DNA from: G963674835 sp963674835 | GTDB lineage: Bacteria; Planctomycetota; Planctomycetia; Pirellulales; Thermoguttaceae | Length of the DNA: 64,000 nucleotides | Direction of reading: 5' to 3' | Assembly (NCBI GenBank): GCA_963674835.2 | Contig: CAXXKC010000003.1 | Span: 3,286,001-3,350,000 of the forward strand | Shown: one piece after another, positions 1 through 11,482 of the stretch | Layout: each line of letters starts with the position of its first letter | Position numbering within the stretch: the first letter of the stretch is position 1 | Notes under the pieces: model-generated | What the model saw: the letters and a program-made list of their open reading frames with translations, nothing else | Database searches by the model: none | Told to the model about the DNA's origin: nothing | Made by a program: the position numbers and the translations under genes

Positions 1-476
1 GCCGCCCGAACGTCCTCCGGCGTAATCCGTCCACGCGATCCGCTCCCTTGCACGCTGCGCAAATCAATGCCCTTTTCCCTCGCAACCCGCCGAGCCGCTG
101 GACCTGCCGGGATGTCTTCCGGCGCCGCCGGTGGAACCTGCCTCTGCGCGGGCCGAGCCGCCTCCCCTGCTTCGGGAGCTTTCGCTTCGGCCGCCTTGGT
201 CTCGGCCACCTTCCCCGCAGCGGCCGGCTGTGCCTCACCGTCCGATTCCACCGTCACGATCGCCTGCCCGACCTTGACCTTGTCCCCCTTCTTCACGTGG
301 ATCTTCACGATCCGGCCCGCGAAGGGACAAGGAATCTCCACCACGGCCTTGTCCGTCTCCAACTCCACGACGCTGTGATTCCCTTCGATCTCCTGCCCCT
401 CAGTCACCAACACGTTGACGACATCGCCGCTCTCGATGTTCTCGCCCAATTCGGGAAGCTTGAATTCAATACTCAT
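1..476 (-). CDS. aceF: Dihydrolipoamide acetyltransferase (PDH E2), N-terminal part
   Basis: Partial gene running off the left edge; 158 residues are visible. It encodes the E2 core of the pyruvate dehydrogenase complex, which passes acetyl groups from E1 to CoA in the cytoplasm. Residues 1-80 form a lipoyl domain with the lipoylated lysine at about residue 43 in an ETDKAVVEIP context. An Ala/Pro-rich linker follows, and then a peripheral subunit-binding domain begins (ARRVAREKGIDL, GSRGRITPEDV). The ATG at 476 is preceded by GGAG about 8 bases upstream. It lies 120 bp downstream of aceE on the same strand, the usual E1-E2 order. A 2-oxoglutarate dehydrogenase E2 would look similar over this stretch, but the aceE neighbour argues for PDH. 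Confidence 0.9.
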   Translation of the reverse strand, partial: MSIEFKLPELGENIESGDVVNVLVTEGQEIEGNHSVVELETDKAVVEIPCPFAGRIVKIHVKKGDKVKVGQAIVTVESDGEAQPAAAGKVAETKAAEAKAPEAGEAARPAQRQVPPAAPEDIPAGPAARRVAREKGIDLRSVQGSGSRGRITPEDVRA

Positions 477-596
477 GGATCTCCGTCCTGATGTCTCTTG
501 GCCAAGATTCGTCGACTCTTCCCTCGCCCACTCTTGCCATGAGCGGATCGGGACCGAGCGGCTGTTCTCTCAAACGTCCGTCAAGTTGTTAATCTG

Positions 597-3395
<2,799 letters not shown>

Positions 3396-3671
3396 TGTTA
3401 ATATGCCCCATGTTTACGGCAGGAGCGTTCCACGCAAGGAACCTGTCCTAGTCCAATGAGGGGAACAGCCCCTCCGGCGTGGCAATCGGCGAGACCCTGG
3501 TAGCGGTGCGTTCCGAGGGAATGCTCAAAGAACGGCATCCCACGTTGTATTCCGGAACCCCGAAGTATTCTAGCCAGCCGGGGAATCATTTCCAGGTAGC
3601 CGGATCGACGCGGCACAAAACGCTCGCCACAACGTCGTCCGATCGAGACAGATTGGTCCCCTGGAAACTCG

Positions 3672-4565
3672 CTACGGCGGCCCCACGTCTCCCTCTGTCG
3701 CCGACTCACTGGCCGCCGCCGTCAGGGCATTCAGCCGAGCCAACGCAGCCGCCTTCAATTCGCCCTCGGCGTGTCGCGCGGCGATCTGGTAATTGATCTT
3801 GGCCACAACGCGTTTCCCGGCCCGTTCCGCCTCCTGCCCCCGCTCCATATACTCCCGGGCCATCGCGGCCTCCTTCACCCGCTCCGCCTCCCGAGCCTGC
3901 TTCGCAGCGGCAACGCTCGCCACCGCGCGCCCGGCCGAACTGGTCCGCGCGGCCGCCAGCCTCGCCTCAGGATCGAGTGGCCCATTCGCCTGCCTGTTCT
4001 GCACGCCGCCCGCCGCCGCACCACCGCCGGCAATACCTCCGCCGTGCGCTCGAACGCCCGCTCCACCGGCCGTCGCCGGCGACTGCGTCCGCGCCTGCTG
4101 CAAGGCTTGTTGCACGGCCGGATTGCCCATCGAAGTGCCTGCCGCGGCAGGCGTTGGCGGCACCACCGAACCGATCAGCGGAAATCCGCCTACCACCGGA
4201 ACCGTCCCGATCACAAACGGAGTCCAGGAACTATCGGCCACATAGCCAGGCACACCGTTGGGCGTGACCACGCTGAGCGACTGGCTGGTGAAACTCCGCC
4301 GCGAACCCTGCGAGAACTCGAAGCCAAGCGGCCCTGCCCCGCCCGTGATTCCCGCTCCCGGTGCATAGCCACCGAACGGTGGCAGCGCCAGGTTGAAGCT
4401 CCCCTGTCGGAAGCGAAGCCCCCAGTGGACACCCATCCGCTCGAAATACCCGTCGCTCACGGCGTTGTTAGAGACGCCGGTCCGCACCTGCTGAGCGACG
4501 GCCGGTCGATCGACAAGAACCAAAGCTGTCAGCAGCGACAGCACAATCGCGATGGAGCGATGCAC
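3672..4565 (-). CDS. Secreted Ala/Gly-rich protein of unknown function
   Basis: 297 residues from a GTG start at 4565, chosen because GCAGGAGG sits five bases upstream; a longer TTG start at 4580 would run through that ribosome-binding site. The N terminus is a typical signal peptide (RSIAIVLSLLTALVLV, cleavage near AVAQQ). The middle is rich in Gly, Pro and Val, followed by a low-complexity Ala/Gly stretch (GGGIAGGGAAAGG). A charged Ala-rich C-terminal helix (about residues 205-285) is likely a coiled coil. I do not recognise a family; proteins of this look are common in planctomycetes. It stands alone between aceE and a GNAT gene. Confidence 0.75.
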   Translation of the reverse strand: MHRSIAIVLSLLTALVLVDRPAVAQQVRTGVSNNAVSDGYFERMGVHWGLRFRQGSFNLALPPFGGYAPGAGITGGAGPLGFEFSQGSRRSFTSQSLSVVTPNGVPGYVADSSWTPFVIGTVPVVGGFPLIGSVVPPTPAAAGTSMGNPAVQQALQQARTQSPATAGGAGVRAHGGGIAGGGAAAGGVQNRQANGPLDPEARLAAARTSSAGRAVASVAAAKQAREAERVKEAAMAREYMERGQEAERAGKRVVAKINYQIAARHAEGELKAAALARLNALTAAASESATEGDVGPP

Positions 4566-4713
4566 GGCAGCCTCCTGCAATCAGGACCCTTCATGCACAC
4601 CGCATTCTATCGCCGTTGCCCCCGCACGGTCAACAAAACACCGCCCGCCCGTTGGGTGATGATCGGACACAACGGCACGGTGGACCTGCGCACAATGCCC
4701 CCGGCATTCTGCG

Positions 4714-5241
4714 TCATGGTCCAGCCCCTTGTTCGCTCCCGCCTTTCTCAATTACATACAGCCTCACCGGCACTCCCCTGAAAGTTGTGTCTCGGATGTA
4801 CTGCATTCCGGCTTTCTCGGCAACCCGAACGGAAGCGACGTTGGTGGGCTGGATGACGGCAACAAGACGCAACAGCGACAGATCGTTGAAGGCGTGAGCG
4901 ATTGCGGCGCGAGTCGCCTCCGTCGCGAAGCCCTGCCCCCAGCACGAGGGCAGGACCCGGTATCCGATCTCGTATTCTCTCTGGTCCTCCACATCGACGA
5001 TGCCGCAGCCGCAGTAGCCGATCGTGGAGAGGTCCGACTTGCGCACCATACACCATGGTCCAAAACCGTGCTTGGTGTAACCGTTCCGAACGGCGTTGAT
5101 CCATCCCTCCGTATCGGCGACGGTCGCGTGTATGCGCAGTGCAAATCGGGTTGCCTCGGGGTCCGAGAAGACCGGGTGCAATGCTTCTGCGTCGTCCGGG
5201 TGCAACTCCCTCAGAATCAGTCTGCTCGTTTCCGCAATCAT
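4714..5241 (-). CDS. GNAT-family N-acetyltransferase (RimJ/RimL type)
   Basis: 175 residues. The start ETSRLILRELHPDDAEAL is the classic opening of RimJ/RimL-like (Acetyltransf_3) enzymes, and WGQGFATEATRAAIAHAF carries the acetyl-CoA-binding turn. NVASVRVAEKAGMQY is the conserved motif B that ends the fold. The family acetylates protein N termini or small molecules; the substrate is not predictable. An in-frame extension reaches 5343, but homology begins at the ATG at 5241, which has GGAG 12 bases upstream. It follows the Nudix gene by 82 bp on the same strand and may share its transcript. Confidence 0.9.
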   Translation of the reverse strand: MIAETSRLILRELHPDDAEALHPVFSDPEATRFALRIHATVADTEGWINAVRNGYTKHGFGPWCMVRKSDLSTIGYCGCGIVDVEDQREYEIGYRVLPSCWGQGFATEATRAAIAHAFNDLSLLRLVAVIQPTNVASVRVAEKAGMQYIRDTTFRGVPVRLYVIEKGGSEQGAGP

Positions 5242-5323
5242 CTCTCGAGCGAACTCCTTTGTCGGCGAAGTCGTACGTGGGGACGCGACTCTTAGCACAG
5301 CCTTCGCAGCGTCCGCCCCCGCT

Positions 5324-5962
5324 TCAGCAAATCTCCTCCACACCCATCGCTTCCAGCAGCGTCACCAGCTCCCCGAGAATCATGCACGTCGCGCCCCATA
5401 TGCAGTACGATTGCCAGACAATGTGGGGGGCCGTGCAGGGCTGTCCTTGGTAGATCCGATTCTGCCAGCCGATGTTGGCCGCATCCATCAAGTGCCGCAG
5501 CGGCACCTCCAGCAAGGCTTCCACTTCGCGTGGATCGGGCGTCATGACGGGCCGCTCCTGCGTTGTCCCGACCCACGGCTCGACCGCAAAGTTGCTCGCA
5601 TGCACGTACAGCGTCGAAAGTCGACCGGCCAGCTCGATCGAGTGCCCCGCTGCGCCCAGTTCCTCGTGAAACTCGCGAATGGCCGCCTCGTCGCTCGTCT
5701 CGTCCGGCTCCAGCGCCCCGCCCGGCAGACAAACCTGCCCGCCGTGATCGGGCAACTGTGAAGGCCGCAGCGTCAGCGGCACGTGCCATCGACCCTCCAG
5801 CGGATACAGAAGCACCAGCACGGCCGCCCGTCGCGCCTCGGGCGGTATCTCGCGATAGTGCCGATCCCCACGTGGCCTCGGCTCAAAACGCGATCCAACC
5901 AGCGGCGGCGGCAGCGGCTCCGCCAGACGCGCGGCCAATCGACTCTTCAGGTCTCCATTCAT
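5324..5962 (-). CDS. Nudix hydrolase, CoA-pyrophosphatase (NudL) type
   Basis: 212 residues. The Nudix box is complete at about residues 82-104 (GALEPDETSDEAAIREFHEELG), with the Arg-Glu and Glu-Glu metal-binding residues in place. GGQVCLPGG just before it matches the UPF0035 signature of the CoA-diphosphatase branch, which splits CoA to 3',5'-ADP and 4'-phosphopantetheine. The ATG overlaps the stop codon of the upstream membrane-protein gene as ATGA, so translational coupling is likely. A much longer reading frame continues upstream in this frame, but it shadows the membrane-protein gene. The substrate is inferred from the motif only. Confidence 0.9.
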   Translation of the reverse strand: MNGDLKSRLAARLAEPLPPPLVGSRFEPRPRGDRHYREIPPEARRAAVLVLLYPLEGRWHVPLTLRPSQLPDHGGQVCLPGGALEPDETSDEAAIREFHEELGAAGHSIELAGRLSTLYVHASNFAVEPWVGTTQERPVMTPDPREVEALLEVPLRHLMDAANIGWQNRIYQGQPCTAPHIVWQSYCIWGATCMILGELVTLLEAMGVEEIC

Positions 5963-7527
5963 TGCGCGTCGTCCGGCTCCAAGCGATATACGGCATACAA
6001 ATAGTTGTGATACAGCATCTTCAGACCCAACGGCGGATAAGTGGAGGTCAGCAGGTAGCCCGCGTCGTAGCGTTTGCCCAAGGCCATGATCTGCTCCGGC
6101 TCCAACCGCGTCAGCGAGCATCGCCAGCGCTCCTCGGGATTGCAGCTCCCCGTGCCGTACATCCCGTCGAGCCGATCCCACCACTCGACGATGGAGTTGG
6201 CGTCCTGCGGAATGTTCTTCCATGATGCCACCTCGCTGCGACCCGTGTACCATTGGAACGTGTGATTCAGCCGCGGCGTAAGAAAGCGCGCGTCCGACGG
6301 AATCTCCGGCGACTCCGCGATCCACTTGCACACGTCGCACCACGCATCGTAGTCCTGCGGCCGGATGGTGCGCGGAACGCTCGGCGACAAACGCGTCACT
6401 CCCAAGCTGCCGACCTGGAACACCACCACCACCGACACCACCGCCAGAAGCCCCTTGCCCAGCAGCGGTCGTTTGCCGAGCTGCGCGCCGATCCACCACA
6501 CTCCCAACAAGGCAACACCGATGGGTATGGCCACATCGACCAAGCGGAACCAATAGAATCGCAACAGCCCGGCCGCCCGCGCCGGATCGACCAGCATGAG
6601 CAGGTTGATGGCCATCCCCACCGAAGCAATTGCGATCGTTCCCGCCACGAATCCCTGCAGTCGCCCGGTCGGACCGTTGCGCGGTGCCAACCGGCAAAGC
6701 ACCAGCCAAACCACCAGCAACACGCCAAACCGTTCCAACTGCACCCTGGGAAAGCTGCTGAACACCAGGTGGTGCGCCAGGCGCTGGTAAACGTAGATGA
6801 TGTCCGCCTGCCGCACGATCGCCGGATCCACGCCCCACGTCAAACCGATCGCCGGAATCAGCCCCGGCAGCGACAGCAGGCCACCGCCCAACAGTGCCGG
6901 CCACATCGACCGCAGCTTGGGACGCTGAGGACCGCTCAGCCACCAGGCGACGCCACCGGCAACCACGGCCCATCCGCCAACCAGCACATGAAACAGCGCC
7001 GCTCCGCCAAACAGCAGCCAGGCCCGATTCCACCGCTCCCGTACCACCGCCTCCATGCCCAACAGCACGAACACGTACGCGAACCCCTTGGCTTCCACCC
7101 CCCCGACGACCCACTCCCCGGCCATGCTGCATGTCTCCCACAGACACACCAGCACCGCCGCAGTGACCACCGACAGCCAACGCCTCGGCACAAGAGTCCA
7201 GCTCAGCCGCCGCCACGCCCAGGCCAGAAGCCCCCACGTCGTCAACCGGCCAACCCAAGCCAGCACGGTGGGACTCAGCCACAGTGCCAGCCAGCCGAAC
7301 GAGAAGTAGAACACCTGATGCGTGTCAGACGAGTCCAGAAAGAAGTCGTGAGGAATCCAATCCGGGTTCCAGAAGTGAATCGCCTTGCCCAAGTAATAGG
7401 GCTCGTTGACATCGGGAACCGGCCACGCACCTTGAATCGAGAAGATGATGAAGATCAGCGCAATCTCGACCATCGCCTGTCGACGACGGTGCCCGATTGC
7501 CAGATCCTCGCTATCTCGTTGATCCAT
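5959..7527 (-). CDS. Polytopic membrane protein (DUF6798-like / GT-C-like)
   Basis: 522 residues with about ten hydrophobic segments. The first segment (VEIALIFIIFSIQGAW) is followed by a loop with DVNEPYYL, resembling the first periplasmic loop of GT-C glycosyltransferases. The C-terminal soluble part contains FLTPRLNHTFQWYTGR and a Trp-rich segment. Similar planctomycete proteins carry a DUF6798 label, a recollection rather than a search result. The ATG at 7527 is preferred over one at 7539 because GGAAG lies five bases before it. It overlaps the Nudix gene by four bases. A role in glycan transfer is only a guess from topology. Confidence 0.7.
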   Translation of the reverse strand: MDQRDSEDLAIGHRRRQAMVEIALIFIIFSIQGAWPVPDVNEPYYLGKAIHFWNPDWIPHDFFLDSSDTHQVFYFSFGWLALWLSPTVLAWVGRLTTWGLLAWAWRRLSWTLVPRRWLSVVTAAVLVCLWETCSMAGEWVVGGVEAKGFAYVFVLLGMEAVVRERWNRAWLLFGGAALFHVLVGGWAVVAGGVAWWLSGPQRPKLRSMWPALLGGGLLSLPGLIPAIGLTWGVDPAIVRQADIIYVYQRLAHHLVFSSFPRVQLERFGVLLVVWLVLCRLAPRNGPTGRLQGFVAGTIAIASVGMAINLLMLVDPARAAGLLRFYWFRLVDVAIPIGVALLGVWWIGAQLGKRPLLGKGLLAVVSVVVVFQVGSLGVTRLSPSVPRTIRPQDYDAWCDVCKWIAESPEIPSDARFLTPRLNHTFQWYTGRSEVASWKNIPQDANSIVEWWDRLDGMYGTGSCNPEERWRCSLTRLEPEQIMALGKRYDAGYLLTSTYPPLGLKMLYHNYLYAVYRLEPDDAQ

Positions 7528-8028
7528 CAGTACTTCCATACCCGGGCCGCTTGCACGGTTCGCATCCTATCGATTCTACTACCCGCAGCTTCCGCCGGGC
7601 AACCGCATACCGCGTATTGACTCCCTCCCCCACGCACTTGAGGCCGCCCGCCACACCTCCCGTCGCCCGCTCGCTGGAGAGGGGCCGCACGGTAATGGCC
7701 CTTAGGGCCTCATCACCGATCACCATGTCCCACCAACGCCCAATCGCCCATTGGCGCTCTACGATCCAATAAGCTACCATGCCACCTCAGCAGTCCGGCT
7801 GGGCCGAGAATCTCCGGTCGCGGGCGAACTGTTTTCCGTCGCACACGTACCGTGTTAATGTCCCGGTGCGCCCATAGACTAAGCCATCGGTGGGGAAAAG
7901 CTCAGACCGATAGCGCCGCCCGAGGAGTCCTTTCGCCCGGCAAATCCGACCCATTGGCGGCTTCCACGCGGGTTTTCGGCTCCAAAACACCACGCCTTGA
8001 AGCGGGCCTCTCAAAACAGGTTCAACGC
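7528..8028. other. Intergenic region between divergent genes
   Basis: About 500 bp between the leftward membrane-protein gene and the rightward binding-protein gene, so it must hold both promoters. A short perfect palindrome, GGCCCTTAGGGCC, is at 7697-7709. Open frames on both strands lack convincing starts and protein-like composition. No further feature was recognised. Confidence 0.5.
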
Positions 8029-9504
8029 ATGTCCACGATAATCCGCTCCCCCCTACGCGCCGCGCGCCGACTCCTCGTTCCAGCCCTACTACTCCCGCTG
8101 CTTCTCACAGGCTGCCAATCCGGCGACTCATCCCAGGGCAAGCCCGATGATCTGGCGGCGCCCAATGGCGCGACGCTTCGGCTCGCCGTGGTCGACGACC
8201 CGGCCATGGCCAAGGTCATCGAGCAGCTCTGCACCGAATGGACCGGCCAGAGCGGCTTCGAGCTCACCGTGGACCAAATCTCCCAGGCCGACCTCACCTC
8301 GAACCCGGCAGTCGAGGCCGATGCCATCGTCTGCCCCTCGGTCCTGCTTGGATTGCTCGGCCACAAAGACCTCATCCTACCCCTGCCCGATCAGCTCATT
8401 CGCAGCGAACAGAGCAGTTGGTCCGGAGTGTTCCCGCTCCTGCGATCCCGAGAGCTCACCTGGGCAGGCAAAGCAATGGCCGTCCCCTTCGGTTCCCCCG
8501 TGCTCACCTGCTATTACCGCGCCGACCTTCTCCACAAGCTGAACCGCAAGCCGCCGACCACTTGGGCCGAGTACGGCAAACTGGCCGCACGGCTGGCCGA
8601 CGCCCACAAGTCCGAACAGGCCGCCGCCGACGCAAAGCAACCTTGGCAGGCCGCCATCGAACCGTTGGGTCCCGGCTGGGCCGGAATCACGCTTCTCGCC
8701 CGTGCGGCCCCCTATGCCAGCCATCGCGGCAACTACTCGGTCCTCTTCAATGTCGACACCATGGAGCCGCTCATTGCCGGCCCGCCCTTCGTCCGCGCGC
8801 TGGAAGAGCTCGTCGCAGCCGCCGGCTCGGGCGACGTTCCGCAACTGAAGTACGATCCGACCGCTGTCCGCAAGGCATTCTGGGAAGGCCGATGCGGACT
8901 GGCCCTCACCTGGCCCACCGCGGCCGACACCATTGCCGCCAAGCCAGGCGAGTCCTTCCGCGTCGGCTTCGTTGCCGCGCCCGGCTCCCTCGACGTCTAC
9001 AACGTCGCCGACAAACGATGGGAGCAGCGCCGCGATAGCGAAGACCGTCGCGTGCCCCTCTTGGCATCGTCAGGCCGGTTGGGCGTCGTCCTCAAGACAT
9101 CGCCCTACCCCGAGGCCGCCTTCCAGCTGATCATGTGGCTCTCTGACAAGCAGTGGAGCCAACAGGTCAGCCCCGTCAGTCCGGCCACCACCCTGTTTCG
9201 CCAGTCGCACCTGACAGCCCCCGGCATCTGGGTGGAAAAACAGATCCCAATTTCCCAGGCCGCCGACTACGCCGAATTGACCTCCGACACCTTCGCCGGC
9301 GAACAGCAACTGCTCGTCCCGCGCATCCCCGGCTGCGACGAGTACCTCGCCGCCCTCGACGAAGCCGTCACTCAGGCAGTCCGCGGCAAGCAGAAGCCCC
9401 AGGAAGCCCTCACCCAAGCCGCCGACCGCTGGCGCGAAATCACCAAACGCCTCGGCCTCGAAAGCCAACGGACGGCCTACAATTCCAGTATCGGCCTCGA
9501 CTAG
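8029..9504 (+). CDS. Extracellular solute-binding lipoprotein (sugar ABC type)
   Basis: 491 residues. An Arg-rich n-region, hydrophobic stretch and lipobox LLLTGC near residue 22 mark a lipoprotein. The mature part begins with a beta strand (ATLRLAVVDDPAM) and has the two-lobe layout of family 1 solute-binding proteins: VPFGSPVLTCYYRADLLHK (hinge), KPPTTWAEYGKLAARLAD and WEGRCGLALTWPTAAD. It should deliver a carbohydrate-like ligand to an ABC importer, but no permease or ATPase lies nearby. The ATG at 8029 is chosen because it begins the signal peptide; the frame opens 59 codons earlier without signal features. The ligand is unknown. Confidence 0.85.
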   Translation: MSTIIRSPLRAARRLLVPALLLPLLLTGCQSGDSSQGKPDDLAAPNGATLRLAVVDDPAMAKVIEQLCTEWTGQSGFELTVDQISQADLTSNPAVEADAIVCPSVLLGLLGHKDLILPLPDQLIRSEQSSWSGVFPLLRSRELTWAGKAMAVPFGSPVLTCYYRADLLHKLNRKPPTTWAEYGKLAARLADAHKSEQAAADAKQPWQAAIEPLGPGWAGITLLARAAPYASHRGNYSVLFNVDTMEPLIAGPPFVRALEELVAAAGSGDVPQLKYDPTAVRKAFWEGRCGLALTWPTAADTIAAKPGESFRVGFVAAPGSLDVYNVADKRWEQRRDSEDRRVPLLASSGRLGVVLKTSPYPEAAFQLIMWLSDKQWSQQVSPVSPATTLFRQSHLTAPGIWVEKQIPISQAADYAELTSDTFAGEQQLLVPRIPGCDEYLAALDEAVTQAVRGKQKPQEALTQAADRWREITKRLGLESQRTAYNSSIGLD

Positions 9505-9779
9505 ACCGCCTTCGGCGTAACCGTAGCGCGTATTTCGCTTTCGGAACCGCCGAAACACGCCGCCGCGAACGCTACTGTTGAGTGCCACACGCACTAGACT
9601 GTCCCACAGCCCGTCTCCCTCGGGCTTGCGGACCCGATCCGCAATGGTATAACATGATGAGGCTCGGACGCGTCGGCCGATGCACTGCCAGTGCAGAGAC
9701 CAACCGTTCGCCGGTGCCTTCCCTCCGCTGGCTTGTCTGCTAACATTAAGACGCACAAGCGGTTACGGCATTGGCACTC

Positions 9780-9852
9780 GGGGGATTAGCTCAGTTGGGA
9801 GAGCGTGGCGTTCGCAATGCCAAGGTCAGGGGTTCGAGCCCCCTATCCTCCA
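9780..9852 (+). tRNA. tRNA-Ala (anticodon CGC)
   Basis: The cloverleaf folds by hand: acceptor GGGGGAT pairs with ATCCTCC (one G-U), D stem GCTC/GAGC, anticodon stem TGGCG/TGCCA with loop TTCGCAA (anticodon CGC), T stem AGGGG/CCCCT and loop TTCGAGC, discriminator A at 9852. CCA is not encoded. It decodes GCG alanine codons. Five bases after its 3' end begins the first copy of the 103-bp miniature element, and then an IS. Confidence 0.93.
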
Positions 9853-9857
9853 CTTCC

Positions 9858-9960
9858 TATTGGGTCCTGCATTGGAACTGGAACGAGGCCGACCATCGGG
9901 AGGCCGAAAGATCAGGATTGGGTTGGACCCCTTGTTCCGTTTTCAATACAGGCATCAATA
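9858..9960 (+). mobile_element. 103-bp palindromic miniature element, copy 1
   Basis: A 99-bp core flanked on each side by TA. The ends are imperfect inverted repeats of about 30 bp: TTGGGTCCTGCATTGG at the left, CAATACAGGCATCAA at the right. The same sequence recurs at 16943 and 53726 in the same orientation. Each of those differs from this copy at a single base. It has no coding capacity. TA flanks and TTGG/TCAA ends suggest a non-autonomous IS630/Tc1-mariner element moved in trans. It sits five bases after tRNA-Ala, and the IS at 9961 has inserted exactly at its right end. Confidence 0.85.
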
Positions 9961-11393
9961 ACTCGACTTTTGCACTTTTAGGCGGCAACGGCCGCGGTGT
10001 TTTGTAGGGCATCGAGGATTTTTCGTTGATCGTGCTTGGAAACTGGTAGCGAGAAAATCGTGTAGCGGAGATTTTCGTGGCGCAAGGTCCCCAGCATATC
10101 GGCGAAGGAGTAGGTTGCCTTCTGAGGATACCACGGATGGTGCGGAAGATGCGCATGGCGATATCCGACGGTGGCGAACCAGAGGACGACAACGCCATAC
10201 AAGAGCATGGCCAGAGGGGCCGTGCGCTCGACACTTCGTCGCGACCAACTCGGTGGTTCTTCGAATCCCAAGTGGCCCTTGGCACTCTCAAAAGTGACCT
10301 CGATGGTCCAGCGGAGGCTGTACCAGCCCAGGATCTCTTCGGCCGACGCTTCAGCCACGGTCGAAAAGAAGGCCTGCCGTCCCCGTTTCCCTTGGAGCGA
10401 GTCGATGGCCACGACGCGAATTGGGCGGTTAGGATGGTGAAAGGTGTGCGCTACAATATCGACCAGGCGAATCGTATCGTGGCGACCATAAAGATCGACC
10501 GTCACACGCCGCGCACGCCCCTCCAGCAGGGTCGCAGGGGTAGGCAAACGTTCGCCTCGCTTCCGGGGCCGCCCCTTGCCAGGAAGTCGCGGAGGTGGGG
10601 GAGCATACAGCCGCGCATCCAAACGCAGGTAGCTGGTCAGTTCGCAATTGCTCGGCAGCCCGTCGCGCAACGTCCATCCGCTGTAGGCGGCATCTCCCAG
10701 CAGGTGAAACCGGCGAGTGGGATAGGATCGGCACAGCAACTGTACCAGTTGCAGGGCCAGTTCCGGACGCGTGCGGTGGACGCGACGGTGTTGGGCGGCT
10801 TTCGCCTGGTTGAGGTACAGGCGAAAGAGAATCGGCAGGCAGAAGCAGCGATCCGTCAGTTGAGGAAACCGCACGACAACTCCCAAGATGACCCAACTAT
10901 GTCCCCAACTGGTCACCGCCTTGACGTTCTTCAACAACGGGTCATGGTGCCAACCCACCCCATAGATCTTCTTGCCTCGCTTCCGCGCCAGCGTGTCATC
11001 GACAACCAAGAAGATGGTCTTTCCCAGGAAGGGCTCCATCCAGGGCACCAGGGACAGCCCCAGCGCATCCAGCGACCAATGCGCGTGGGAGAAGAAACGA
11101 TGGAAACACGACCAGTGTTTGGGGAGTACTTGAGGAACTGCCCGAAGCATGCTCGTCACGGTTCGGTGTTGGGCCAACAGCCATCCCGCTGCAATTCGCA
11201 CAAATGTTTGCCGGCTGGGGGACGTCATCTTTCCGGCCAATGCCTGCAAAATATCCAAGACTGAGGGTACGATGATCATGGCGAGTCCTCCTTGTCAGAC
11301 GGTTTGTGTTTGTCCATTCAAACCATTCTGGCAGAGGCTCGCCCTTTTTCTAGAAAGCCACTACTGCTAGCACAATAAGTGCAAAAGTCGAGT
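9961..11393. mobile_element. Complete insertion sequence, 1433 bp, IS4/IS701-like
   Basis: Bounded by perfect 17-bp inverted repeats, ACTCGACTTTTGCACTT at 9961-9977 and its complement at 11377-11393. Both sides carry the 5-bp direct repeat CAATA (9956-9960 and 11394-11398), read as the target duplication. The left CAATA is also the end of miniature element copy 1, so the IS landed on that element's last bases. It contains one intact transposase gene on the minus strand. Perfect repeats, an intact frame and a clear duplication suggest recent insertion. The family is inferred from the transposase signature. Confidence 0.9.
9978..11279 (-). CDS. Transposase, DDE type (IS4/IS701 superfamily)
   Basis: 433 residues, intact. 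The catalytic triad is visible: first Asp in FLVVDDTLARKRGK (D94 or D95), second Asp in HLLGDAAYSG (about 196), and Glu at 327 within a perfect Y-(2)-R-(3)-E-(6)-K signature (Y320, R323, E327, K334). A Lys/Arg-rich insert at about 232-246 separates the second Asp from the Glu, as in many IS4-type enzymes. AAGGAGG precedes the ATG by about eight bases. The stop codon lies immediately inside the terminal repeat, so the gene fills the element. Confidence 0.93.
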   Translation of the reverse strand: MIIVPSVLDILQALAGKMTSPSRQTFVRIAAGWLLAQHRTVTSMLRAVPQVLPKHWSCFHRFFSHAHWSLDALGLSLVPWMEPFLGKTIFLVVDDTLARKRGKKIYGVGWHHDPLLKNVKAVTSWGHSWVILGVVVRFPQLTDRCFCLPILFRLYLNQAKAAQHRRVHRTRPELALQLVQLLCRSYPTRRFHLLGDAAYSGWTLRDGLPSNCELTSYLRLDARLYAPPPPRLPGKGRPRKRGERLPTPATLLEGRARRVTVDLYGRHDTIRLVDIVAHTFHHPNRPIRVVAIDSLQGKRGRQAFFSTVAEASAEEILGWYSLRWTIEVTFESAKGHLGFEEPPSWSRRSVERTAPLAMLLYGVVVLWFATVGYRHAHLPHHPWYPQKATYSFADMLGTLRHENLRYTIFSLPVSKHDQRKILDALQNTAAVAA

Positions 11394-11482
11394 CAATAAA
11401 CCCGCCGTGTAACAATAACTTGCGCGACGGGTTCTCTCTTGCGCCTCGGCCGCCGCGTCGCTGGCTGACCCGCGCGCAGCCC

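Noticed and set aside
3398..3709. 103-codon minus-strand frame between aceE and the secreted protein gene
   Set aside because: It has no ribosome-binding site, is rich in Arg and Gly without a motif, and overlaps the neighbouring gene end.
5963..7282. Long upstream extension of the Nudix reading frame (minus strand)
   Set aside because: It is a frame shadow of the membrane-protein gene; its Gly/Arg/Val-rich composition is not protein-like and the Nudix gene has its own ATG in an ATGA overlap.
6253..7620. 455-codon plus-strand frame opposite the membrane-protein gene
   Set aside because: It is rich in His, Pro, Gln and Arg, as expected from the antisense of a hydrophobic gene, and shows no domain.
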